Source: an uncultured Eubacteriales bacterium (lineage in GTDB: Bacteria > Bacillota > Clostridia > Christensenellales > Borkfalkiaceae). From it: a DNA stretch of 46,922 nucleotides. The stretch lies in the NCBI GenBank assembly GCA_958421945.1, contig CATZMZ010000011.1:1-46922 (forward strand). Direction: 5' to 3'. Below are positions 34,182 through 41,408 of the stretch, piece by piece. Position 1 is the stretch's first letter, and every line of letters begins with the position of its first letter. The position numbers and the translations under genes are program-made. The notes under the pieces were generated by a model. The model saw nothing but the letters and a program-made list of their open reading frames with translations. It did no database searches and was not told the DNA's origin.

Positions 34182-35830
34182 TAGGACAAACAGCAATTAA
34201 AAATAACAAAAAACAAAATTACGGAGGTGGTTTAACAGCATTATACGCAAGATTATCCAAAGACGACGACTTCGTCGGAGACAGCAACAGTATCGTTCAT
34301 CAAAAGGAAATTCTTGCAAAATACGCCAAAGAACACGGCTTTACGAACACAGAGTTTTATGTGGACGACGGCTATTCGGGAACGAACTTCAACCGTCCCG
34401 ACTTTCAGAGAATGATGGCTGACGTGGAAGAAGGAAAAATCAGGACGGTTATCGTCAAGGATATGTCCCGATTCGGCAGAGATTATATTATGGTCGGGTA
34501 CTACACAGAAATTTATTTCTCGAATTTAGATATTCGCTTTATTGCAATCAACGACAACGTGGACAGCGATATTCAGACGGAAAACGACCTGACGCCATTC
34601 AAGAACGTTTTCAACGAATGGTATGCGAAAGACACTTCGAAGAAAATTCGCTCCGCGTTTAAGGCGAAAGGCAATTCAGGCAAGCATCTTACGACGAATC
34701 CCCCGTTCGGATATAAGAAAGATCCGAACGACAGGGAAAAATGGATTGTCGACGGAGAAGCCGCGGCTACGGTAAGACGGATATTTCAGATGTATGTAGA
34801 CGGTTATCGCATTTCGGAAATTGCACACTCATTGACGAAAGAACATGTAGAAACGCCTACGTTGTATTGTATGAATCGCGGAATCAAAACCAATGCAAGA
34901 AGCGAATATCCCGAGATATGGGGTTCGATGAGCATTAAATACATTTTGGACCAGACGGCATACGCGGGACATACGGTAAATTTTCGGACGGCAATAAAAT
35001 CCTATAAAACCAAAAAGCAAGTCAACTTGCCGCGAAATCAATGGGTAATCTTCCGTAACACACAAGAGGCGATCATCGACGAAAAAACTTTTGAAACGGT
35101 ACGGCAAATGCGGAAAGCAAAACGTGCCCGCACAAAATACAATGAGCCGAATATGTTTTCGGGACTTTTATACTGTGCGGACTGCGGAAATCATCTTACG
35201 ATTCAGCGTGTAGCGAGAAATAGAAAAATGGACAATTTCTCCTGTGCGACCTATCGTAAGAAAAAGAAAGGATTGTGCAGTTGTCATAGAATTCTGGTAT
35301 CGGATCTTGAAACGATCGTAAAAAACGATTTGCAAAAAGTATGCGAGTACGTTTTTCTTCACGAAAAGGAATTTACGGACGAGTATTTGTCGGGCTCTAA
35401 AAAAGAAACGGAAAAGTTTCACTCTAAAACGAAAACCGAGTTAAAACGGCTTTCCGACAGACAAGAAGAAATCGGCAGGATTATCTGAAAACTGTACGAA
35501 GATAACGTGAACGGCAGAATCACCGACGAACGATTTGACTTTCTTGCAAAATCTTATGAGAGCGAAGGCGTTGACCTGAAAACAAGAATTCAAGAATTGC
35601 AAATCGCTCTCTCCGCATCCGTTCAGGACGAAGAAAGACTCTCGAAGTTTCTGAAAGTTGTAAAGAGTTACACGAAAATCGAAGAGTTGACGCCCGAAAT
35701 TCTTAATAGTTTTATTGAAAAGATTTATATCGGTGAAACCGAGAAATATGATGGCAGAAAAATGCAGGAAGTCGAAATCATCTATAAGTTCGTAGGCGCA
35801 ATCAACTTACCGCAATATAGCGCATATTAA
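34178..35830 (+). pseudogene. Large serine recombinase interrupted by one in-frame TGA
   Basis: The joined frame has 550 codons, the normal length for TndX/TnpX-type recombinases that excise and insert Clostridia mobilizable elements. The resolvase domain has catalytic Ser27 (LYARLSKDD) and VKDMSRFGRDY. The recombinase domain and a Cys-rich zinc region (YCADCGNHL, CATYRKKKKGLCSCHR) follow. TGA at 35486-35488 splits the product after EEIGRII. The same frame resumes at once with KLYEDNVNGRITDERFDFLA and ends naturally at 35830. A CGA-to-TGA change would explain it. The truncated 436-residue form keeps catalysis but lacks the coiled-coil and C-terminal part. Confidence 0.85.
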
Positions 35831-35859
35831 AATGCACTAAAACCGCGCGGGAACGAAAA

Positions 35860-35889
35860 ACGGGTAGGCAGTTAAAACCTACCTACCCG
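35860..35889 (+). repeat. Hairpin downstream of the recombinase gene
   Basis: CGGGTAGG pairs with CCTACCCG across the sequence at about 35860-35889. It stands 30 bases after the recombinase stop, close to the expected right end of the element, and is followed by the AAATTCCCCACGAA motif at 35891-35904. Confidence 0.5.
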
Positions 35890-36003
35890 CAAATTCCCCA
35901 CGAACACCTAATATTTGACCTATTTTTCAAGAAACAGGTCTTGAACTGACGTCTTCGTTTTAATCCCCGCCTGACACCAACAATTTAATACAAATCTTTT
36001 AAT

Positions 36004-36035
36004 AGAGAACAAGGATAAATGTTCTCTCTTTTTTT
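36004..36035 (+). terminator. Rho-independent terminator
   Basis: AGAGAAC (36004-36010) pairs with GTTCTCT (36021-36027) and is followed by C and seven T residues. It ends the element's transcripts or an upstream fragment. Confidence 0.75.
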
Positions 36036-36112
36036 ATGCCGTTTCGAGGGGTGATTTCCTATTTAAGGTGAGAAAAATTATAATAATAACAGTAAATCGA
36101 AAGGAGTTTTCG

Positions 36113-36187
36113 ATGAAATACAAAGAATGGTTGGTCGTATGGTTTGCGAATTACATAAAGCCTTCGTCTAAGAAGAAAATGGCATAA
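36113..36187 (+). pseudogene. N-terminal scrap of a tyrosine integrase-like gene
   Basis: AAAGGAG precedes ATG 36113. The 24-residue peptide (MKYKEWLVVWFANYIKPSSK) matches the start of the SAM-like core-binding domain of tyrosine recombinases, which usually reads WL..W...YIKPS followed by a Thr-rich helix. It stops at TAA. Another frame then continues (VFTKSLTSERNANGTWEIKA) to 36267. Probably the 5' end of an integrase gene left by a deletion. Confidence 0.4.
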
Positions 36188-36304
36188 AAATCATTGGAGT
36201 GTTTACAAAGTCGCTGACGAGTGAGAGAAATGCCAACGGAACATGGGAAATAAAAGCGGAATTATAACATTGGATTTTAGTCGGACGAAAGGTATCCGTG
36301 TTTG

Positions 36305-36333
36305 TTGAAAAAATTTGAGGAATGTGCTAAAAT
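36305..36333 (+). promoter_or_regulatory. Sigma-70-type promoter for the two-component genes
   Basis: TTGAAA (36305-36310) and TAAAAT (36328-36333) are separated by 17 bases, and TGC directly before the -10 gives an extended -10. The predicted start near 36340 leaves about 45 bases before the kinase ATG. Confidence 0.65.
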
Positions 36334-36384
36334 ATAAAAAAATAATTGTTTTTGCGGAAATCCGTTTTGAAAGAGTGTTAAGAA

Positions 36385-37722
36385 ATGAATATGAACGAAT
36401 ATAACTATACGAGTGCCGCTTTGGAATTGTTTGCGGCTATTGTGACGGCGATGATGCTTTTCGGTTATTTATTGGAGAGAAAGAAGAGCGCGAAAAACAG
36501 CAGGTTGTTTGCGTGGTGTTTGGCGGTGAATACTGCAATGCTTCTTTCCGACGCGCCGATATGGGTGCTTCTCGCAAATCCGTCGCCCGAAAGAGTTATA
36601 CCGATTAAAATCCTTTCGTTTTTTTCCGCCGCGTTTTTCTGCGCTATTATCTCGCTGTATGCTTACTGTCTGACGGAACATATTTCGGAGATAAAAAAAA
36701 TATCGTATAACTATGCGCACGTCATAACAGCCTTTTGCGGCGTGGCGTTATTGCTGTATTTTATAAACATATTTAACGGAATGTATATCTATTACGACGA
36801 AACAGGTTTAGATAAGACCGGTCCGATGTTTCTTCTCAGTCAGGCAATCAGCGTTATTCTCCTCGCAATGACCATGATTCTCGCACTTAAACATCACGGT
36901 GTTTTAGGCTGGCGCAAAACGTGGACTATGGTGCTTTTCGGGGCGATACCCGTGCTTAGTATGCCTCTTCAGTTTTATTGGGCGGTAACGCCCGTCTATC
37001 TTGCCGTTACCGTATCGCTCGTTCTTGTTTACATGCTGATTCGCGTAGAACAGGCGGGGCGGTCGACTAATATCGAAAAGGAACTTATAAAGAAAGAACT
37101 TGCTTTGACGGAGAGAAACAACGCTCTCGTTCTTTCACAGATACAGCCGCATTTTTTGTATAACGCCTTAACGTCCATCTATCGCTTATGCGACGTGAAA
37201 CCCGAAGCGGCGAAAGAAGCAGTAAGCAATTTTTCAAAGTATTTGCGCGGAAATCTCGACTCCATTAAACAAACGGTAATGATTTCGTTTGCGGAAGAGT
37301 TGAAGCACTTGCAGGCGTATCTTGCGCTTGAAAAGATAAGGTACGGCGATTATTTGAAAGTCGAATACAATATCGAAGTCGCCGGGTTTTTTATTCCGCC
37401 GCTAACCGTTCAGCCGCTTGCGGAAAATGCCGTCAACCACGGCGTCAGCGATTTGCCCGACGGCGGAGTGGTTACGATTTGTACGGCAGAAACCCCCGAT
37501 TGTTACGAAATTCGCGTTAGCGACAACGGCATAGGATTTAACCCCGATTCCGTTCAATCGGACGGAAGAACACACGTTGGCATTTCAAACGTTAGAAGCA
37601 GGCTTGAAATCATGTGCGGCGGCACGCTTGATATTACGAGCGATATAGGAAAAGGTACGACGGCGATTATTAAAATACCAAAAGGAGAAACGGAGAATGA
37701 ACGTTATAGCGGTAGACGATGA
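36385..37722 (+). CDS. LytS-like sensor histidine kinase
   Basis: The 445-residue kinase has about seven transmembrane helices in residues 12-220, a cytoplasmic linker, and a HisKA-like box with phospho-accepting His256 (QPHFLYN). The ATPase has N-box PLAENAVNHG (Asn348) and G-box DNGIGF (residues 380-385). The order and QPHFLYN sequence fit the LytS/YehU-type family. It overlaps the response-regulator gene by 26 bases, so the two form a pair. No extracellular sensor domain is seen; a signal sensed within the membrane is likely. Confidence 0.9.
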   Translation: MNMNEYNYTSAALELFAAIVTAMMLFGYLLERKKSAKNSRLFAWCLAVNTAMLLSDAPIWVLLANPSPERVIPIKILSFFSAAFFCAIISLYAYCLTEHISEIKKISYNYAHVITAFCGVALLLYFINIFNGMYIYYDETGLDKTGPMFLLSQAISVILLAMTMILALKHHGVLGWRKTWTMVLFGAIPVLSMPLQFYWAVTPVYLAVTVSLVLVYMLIRVEQAGRSTNIEKELIKKELALTERNNALVLSQIQPHFLYNALTSIYRLCDVKPEAAKEAVSNFSKYLRGNLDSIKQTVMISFAEELKHLQAYLALEKIRYGDYLKVEYNIEVAGFFIPPLTVQPLAENAVNHGVSDLPDGGVVTICTAETPDCYEIRVSDNGIGFNPDSVQSDGRTHVGISNVRSRLEIMCGGTLDITSDIGKGTTAIIKIPKGETENERYSGRR

Positions 37723-38488
37723 GCGCCTTGCGCTCGATACGCTTGTAGACTCCATAGAAAAATCTCTTCCGGAGGCAAAAGCGTACGGCTTTTCAAAGCC
37801 TGAAAAAGCATTGGAATTCGTTTTGGAAAACGGCGCGGAAATAGCGTTTCTCGATATAAAAATGCGAGGAATGACCGGATTGGAACTTGCAAAAAGACTG
37901 AAAGATATAAAGGGCGATATCAATATCGTTTTCGTAACGGGGTATTCCGAATATACGCTTGACGCATTTCGTTTGTATGCGAGCGATTATATTTTGAAGC
38001 CGGCAACGCCCGAAGCGGTAAAAACGGCGACGGAACATTTACGATATCCCGTAAAACCGAAACGAGAGAAAAAAATTCGGTTTCAATGTTTCGGAAATTT
38101 CGAAGCGTATGCGGACGATAAACCGCTGATTTTCGGGCGGACGAAAGCAAAAGAACTTCTTGCGTATCTGGTGGACAGAATGGGGATGTCCGTTACCATG
38201 GGAGAATTGATGACGGTTATGTGGGAGGACGGCGCGGATACTAATTCCCGTCAAAGTAATTTAAGAAATCTTATCGCGGAGTTAAGGCACGTCTTTTTAA
38301 GCGTGGGGGCGGAAAACGTAATCGTAAAAAGCCGCAACCGTATAGCCGTCAATCGCGAAGCGGTCGATTGCGATTATTACGATTTTCTTCGTCATATTCC
38401 GTATGCGGTAAATTCTTATCGCGGCGAGTATATGTCGCAATATTCATGGGCGGAAATTACTACCGCGTCTTTGCCGCAGCGTAAATAA
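37697..38488 (+). CDS. Response regulator with receiver and SARP-like output domain
   Basis: Residues 1-115 are a receiver with acidic Asp7/Asp8, phosphorylatable Asp53 (FLDIKMRG), Thr81 and Lys101 (LKPATPE). From about residue 125 an OmpR/SARP-type winged helix follows (IRFQCFGNFEAYADDKP, FGRTKAKELLAYLV, SRQSNLRNLIAELR). It ends with a shortened segment that would begin the bacterial transcriptional activation domain. LytS-type kinases usually pair with LytTR regulators, so this combination is unusual but occurs in Clostridia. Confidence 0.85.
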   Translation: MNVIAVDDERLALDTLVDSIEKSLPEAKAYGFSKPEKALEFVLENGAEIAFLDIKMRGMTGLELAKRLKDIKGDINIVFVTGYSEYTLDAFRLYASDYILKPATPEAVKTATEHLRYPVKPKREKKIRFQCFGNFEAYADDKPLIFGRTKAKELLAYLVDRMGMSVTMGELMTVMWEDGADTNSRQSNLRNLIAELRHVFLSVGAENVIVKSRNRIAVNREAVDCDYYDFLRHIPYAVNSYRGEYMSQYSWAEITTASLPQRK

Positions 38489-38514
38489 CAATATTTTATA
38501 AAAATAAAAAATAT

Positions 38515-38558
38515 AATCGGACAATTTCGGTGAGTTTGAAATTGCCCGATTTTTTTTG
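38515..38558 (+). terminator. Strong rho-independent terminator
   Basis: AATCGGACAATTTC (38515-38528) pairs with GAAATTGCCCGATT (38538-38551), with one mismatch, and is followed by a run of T. It separates the two-component genes from the alarmone-type cluster. Confidence 0.85.
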
Positions 38559-38647
38559 CTTGGAAAAGTTAAAATGCGGTTTTATTGTTGCACTTTCGTT
38601 GCACACGGTAAGGTACAATAAAGAAAAACCGAGGAGAACCTTAAAAT

Positions 38648-39715
38648 ATGAACGTTAAAGACAGAATGATTATCGAAGATTACCGTAAGGCGCGCGATAG
38701 TTTTATAAAACTCGACGGCGTGGTTTACGACAAACTGTGCGCGCTTGTTAAAGAATCCGGCATACAAACGCTGAGTATAGAGCATCGCGTTAAAAGCGAA
38801 GCAAGCCTTGCGGGGAAACTTGTGCGAAACGGTGATTGGTATCAGAAATTTACCGACCTTACGGACATTTTAGGGGCGCGGGTAATATGTTTTTTTAACG
38901 ACGAAGTAGATAAATTGGGTAAAAAGGTTGAGGAAACTTTTAGCGTCGATTGGGAAAATTCTTCGGATAAGCGGGCTTTGATAAAAGCAGATTCGTTCGG
39001 GTATCTTTCTCTTCATTATACGTGTTATTTTTCAGAAGAGTCGGGTTATCCTGCCGAGATATGCAATAAAAAGTTTGAGATACAGATAAGAACGATACTG
39101 CAACACACCTGGGCTGCGATAGAACACGATATAGGGTATAAAAGCGAATTCGGTTTGCCGAGGGAGTATGCGAGAGGTTTTTCGCGTGTGGCGGGGCTTT
39201 TGGAAGTTGCCGACGATGAATTTATCAGGCTTCGCGACGGAATGAAAGCATATACCGACGATATCAGGGCGCGGATTAAGGAAAACCGCGCCGATGAAGT
39301 GGCGATAAACTCGGTATCGATAAACGAATTTGTGCTCAATAACCGACTGATGTGCGAACTGAACCGAAAGATTGCGGCGATAAACGGCGCGGAGATGAAA
39401 ACGGTTGATTCGGGAAGTTATATCGAACAGTTGGGGTGGTTCGGTATAACGAAAATAGGCGAATTGCAGGATATGACGGGGCGAAACGAAAAAATTGCTT
39501 TTTCCCTTGCCGAAAGCACTTTGCGCGCAACGGATATAGATATACTTTCGTCAAACGTGGGATTGTGGTATTTGTGTCGGGCAGAACTTATTGCAAGAAA
39601 ATCTACAATCAAGGAAATTACGGAATTCTTTGCCGTATCGTTAAACGATAAAGAAACGGCGGCGCGGCGGGCAAAAACGTTTTACGATAAGCACGTAGGC
39701 AAAGAAAACAAATGA
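38648..39715 (+). CDS. RelA/SpoT synthetase-domain protein
   Basis: The 355-residue protein contains the alarmone synthetase fold: HRVKSEASLAGK (residues 46-57), TDILGARV (72-79), SFGYLSLHY (116-124) and IQIRTILQHTWAAIEHDIGY (residues 145-164). It should make (p)ppGpp or a related nucleotide from ATP and GDP/GTP. Residues 180-355 are helical and lack TGS and ACT domains. GAGGAG precedes the ATG. The stop overlaps the ATG of an HD hydrolase gene by ATGA, so synthetase and hydrolase are coupled. A toxSAS-type pair is a possible reading. Confidence 0.85.
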   Translation: MNVKDRMIIEDYRKARDSFIKLDGVVYDKLCALVKESGIQTLSIEHRVKSEASLAGKLVRNGDWYQKFTDLTDILGARVICFFNDEVDKLGKKVEETFSVDWENSSDKRALIKADSFGYLSLHYTCYFSEESGYPAEICNKKFEIQIRTILQHTWAAIEHDIGYKSEFGLPREYARGFSRVAGLLEVADDEFIRLRDGMKAYTDDIRARIKENRADEVAINSVSINEFVLNNRLMCELNRKIAAINGAEMKTVDSGSYIEQLGWFGITKIGELQDMTGRNEKIAFSLAESTLRATDIDILSSNVGLWYLCRAELIARKSTIKEITEFFAVSLNDKETAARRAKTFYDKHVGKENK

Positions 39716-40242
39716 TAGATAAAAAACGTTATGAAAACGCACTTGCCTTCGCCGCGAAAAAGCACGAAGGGCAATTCCGTATAGGCGGACTTCCGTATAT
39801 TACGCACCCCGTAGCCGTTGCCGGAATCGTAAAAGAAAAGGGCGGCGATACCGACGCCGTGATAACCGCGTTATTCCACGACTTGCTTGAAGATACCGAC
39901 GCTACAGAAGAAGAGATTCTGTCATTTGGAAACGAAAAAATACTTCGATCGGTAAAACTTCTTACCAAGCAAAGGAATTACGTAATGAAAAATTACGTTG
40001 AGGGGATAAGAAAAGACGCTACGGCGTTCTTGGTAAAAGGGGCGGACAGATTGCACAATCTGCGTTCGGCAGTGTGCGCCGATACCGAATTCAAAAGAAG
40101 ATATATTTACGAAACGATAGATTGGTATCTCGATTTTTTGCCCGAAATACCGTCGGCGGTGAAAGAATTAGCGCAAACGCTTGACGTTCCGCTCAAAGAC
40201 TTGCCGTTTATATACGAACCGATAGAAAATTGGAAAATCTAA
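39712..40242 (+). CDS. HD-domain alarmone hydrolase-like protein
   Basis: The 176-residue protein has the HD_4/SpoT hydrolase pattern: His32 (THPVAVAG), His56-Asp57 (ALFHDLLEDT) and KGADRLHNLRSA with Asp112. These match the Mn-dependent (p)ppGpp 3'-pyrophosphohydrolases of the Mesh1/small alarmone hydrolase type. Together with the preceding synthetase it recreates a split RelA/SpoT enzyme in two overlapping genes. It may reverse the synthetase product or serve as its antidote. Confidence 0.85.
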   Translation: MIDKKRYENALAFAAKKHEGQFRIGGLPYITHPVAVAGIVKEKGGDTDAVITALFHDLLEDTDATEEEILSFGNEKILRSVKLLTKQRNYVMKNYVEGIRKDATAFLVKGADRLHNLRSAVCADTEFKRRYIYETIDWYLDFLPEIPSAVKELAQTLDVPLKDLPFIYEPIENWKI

Positions 40243-40261
40243 ATTATATAGGAGAATTGCT

Positions 40262-40555
40262 ATGAAAATCAAAAAAGAACTTGAAAACAACGTGCTCGTT
40301 TTAGCCTTGGAAGGCAGACTCGATACCACGACCGCTCCCGAACTCGAAAACGAGATAGGCGATTTAGACGGGGTAGAAGAACTCATATTCGATATGGAGA
40401 AACTCGAATACATATCTTCTGCAGGGCTAAGAGTAATTTTGAAAGCGCAAAAAATTATGAACGAAAAAGGCTCTATGAAGTTGAAAAACGTAGGCGAAAG
40501 CATTATGGAAGTTTTTGAAATCACCGGTTTTTCGGATATACTTACGATAGAGTAA
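40262..40555 (+). CDS. STAS-domain anti-sigma factor antagonist
   Basis: The 97-residue protein is one STAS domain (LVLALEGRLDTTTAPELEN, then IFDMEKLEYISSAGLRVIL). Ser53 aligns with the phosphorylated Ser of SpoIIAA. It would bind an anti-sigma kinase and release a sigma factor. AGGAG is upstream, 19 bases after the HD gene. No anti-sigma kinase is encoded next to it. Confidence 0.9.
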   Translation: MKIKKELENNVLVLALEGRLDTTTAPELENEIGDLDGVEELIFDMEKLEYISSAGLRVILKAQKIMNEKGSMKLKNVGESIMEVFEITGFSDILTIE

Positions 40556-40598
40556 TCGATAAGTAACGATATATAGTAAGAGATTTAAAGGTATTGAA

Positions 40599-40973
40599 AT
40601 GAGAATTCTTGCGGTGAGCAACGATTTGTCGGTTTTGTCGGAATTAAACGAAGTTTTGAAAAAAATCTTTCCGAAAGCCGACGTTATAAAGGAAACGGAC
40701 CCGCTTATGGCGTGCAAATACTCCTTTAAGAATGAAGTGGATTTTACGTTCGCGGACTGGGAGATGAAACGTATGAGTTTTTCCGACCTGACGCAGTTCA
40801 TAAAGAAAGAACGCCCGAGGGCGAAGACGTACTTGATAGACAAAAACGCAGTAGCCTTGGATGCGCTGATTTGCGACGAGCTCGACGGCGTAATCGGATA
40901 TCCTTTTTCGCTTGAAGAATTAACGAAAATACTGAAAAATAACGCAATCGTTAATGGTCGACAGGAGAAATAA
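40599..40973 (+). CDS. Stand-alone receiver-like domain, partly degenerate
   Basis: The 124-residue protein has the CheY fold. Asp53 is present at the phospho-site (FTFADWEM). The acidic pair is reduced to Ser7-Asn8-Asp9, and the conserved Lys before Pro is Tyr101 (GYPFSLEEL). It carries no output domain. It may act as a phosphorylation-independent protein-interaction module for the STAS or kinase partners nearby. It starts 43 bases after the STAS gene. Confidence 0.8.
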   Translation: MRILAVSNDLSVLSELNEVLKKIFPKADVIKETDPLMACKYSFKNEVDFTFADWEMKRMSFSDLTQFIKKERPRAKTYLIDKNAVALDALICDELDGVIGYPFSLEELTKILKNNAIVNGRQEK

Positions 40974-41051
40974 ATGGATAAAAGTTTTGCATCATACGTT
41001 GCTATTATAGTGGCAACGGCTACGTGGAAAAATGTGAAAAGATGCTCGTAG
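40974..41051 (+). CDS. 25-residue ORF inside a hairpin region (leader-like)
   Basis: ACAGGAG is well spaced for ATG 40974, which overlaps the end of the receiver gene region. The peptide is MDKSFASYVAIIVATATWKN plus VKRCS. Hairpins CGTTGC/GCAACG (40997-41002, 41013-41018) and GGCTACG/CGTAGCC (41018-41024, 41047-41053) lie within the ORF, the second spanning its stop codon. It could be a leader peptide that controls the 64-residue gene at 41105, or a small membrane peptide. Confidence 0.45.
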   Translation: MDKSFASYVAIIVATATWKNVKRCS

Positions 41052-41104
41052 CCTATGTGAACAGAACGCATATTGACCAAACATAAACACAAGAGGAAAG
41101 AGAA

Positions 41105-41299
41105 ATGAGTACACAAAAAAAACTAACGGCGCTGTTCGATTATCAGTGTTTTGAGCGTAACGCAAGATTGCAGACTCTGATTGCGGATACCGAAAACCGC
41201 TGTCTTCATGCTTTATCCGACGACGATCTGGAATTGGTCATCGCGTCAGGTGAGGAAACCGACCTGAAAGGGAAAAAGGACGGACAAAAGGATAAATAA
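41105..41299 (+). CDS. 64-residue acidic/basic small protein
   Basis: AGAGGAAAGAGAA leads to ATG 41105. The N-terminal part (LFDYQCFERNARLQTLIADT) and the middle (ALSDDDLELVIASGEE) resemble short conserved proteins of gut Clostridia with unknown function; the tail is highly charged (KGKKDGQKDK). No membrane or signal segment. It follows the hairpin-containing ORF by 53 bases. Confidence 0.6.
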   Translation: MSTQKKLTALFDYQCFERNARLQTLIADTENRCLHALSDDDLELVIASGEETDLKGKKDGQKDK

Positions 41300-41387
41300 G
41301 CAGGACAGCTGCGTTATCTACACGACAAGGCTCTCAGTCGACTGAAAGAGACGCTCTCGCGTCATTTATCATCAAATTGAAAAAATT
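41300..41387. other. Short intergenic hairpins
   Basis: GACGCTCTCGCGTC (about 41350-41363) forms a small stem, and CTCTCAGTCGACTGAAAGAG another, just before the lipoprotein gene. No T-run follows, so they are not typical terminators. Confidence 0.3.
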
Positions 41388-41408
41388 TTGTTAAAGGAGA
41401 ATATATCT

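Noticed and set aside
35486..35488. TGA in the recombinase as selenocysteine or reassigned codon
   Set aside because: No role for selenocysteine is known in these recombinases, no SECIS-like hairpin was noticed, and TGA ends several intact genes in the window.
35936..35965. T-arm-like sequence (GGTCTTGAACTGAC region) as a tRNA attachment site
   Set aside because: No acceptor, D or anticodon arms could be fitted on either strand.
41388..41408. TTG start for the repeat lipoprotein
   Set aside because: The extension contains AAAGGAG, the ribosome binding site for ATG 41409, and the signal peptide starts normally at that ATG.
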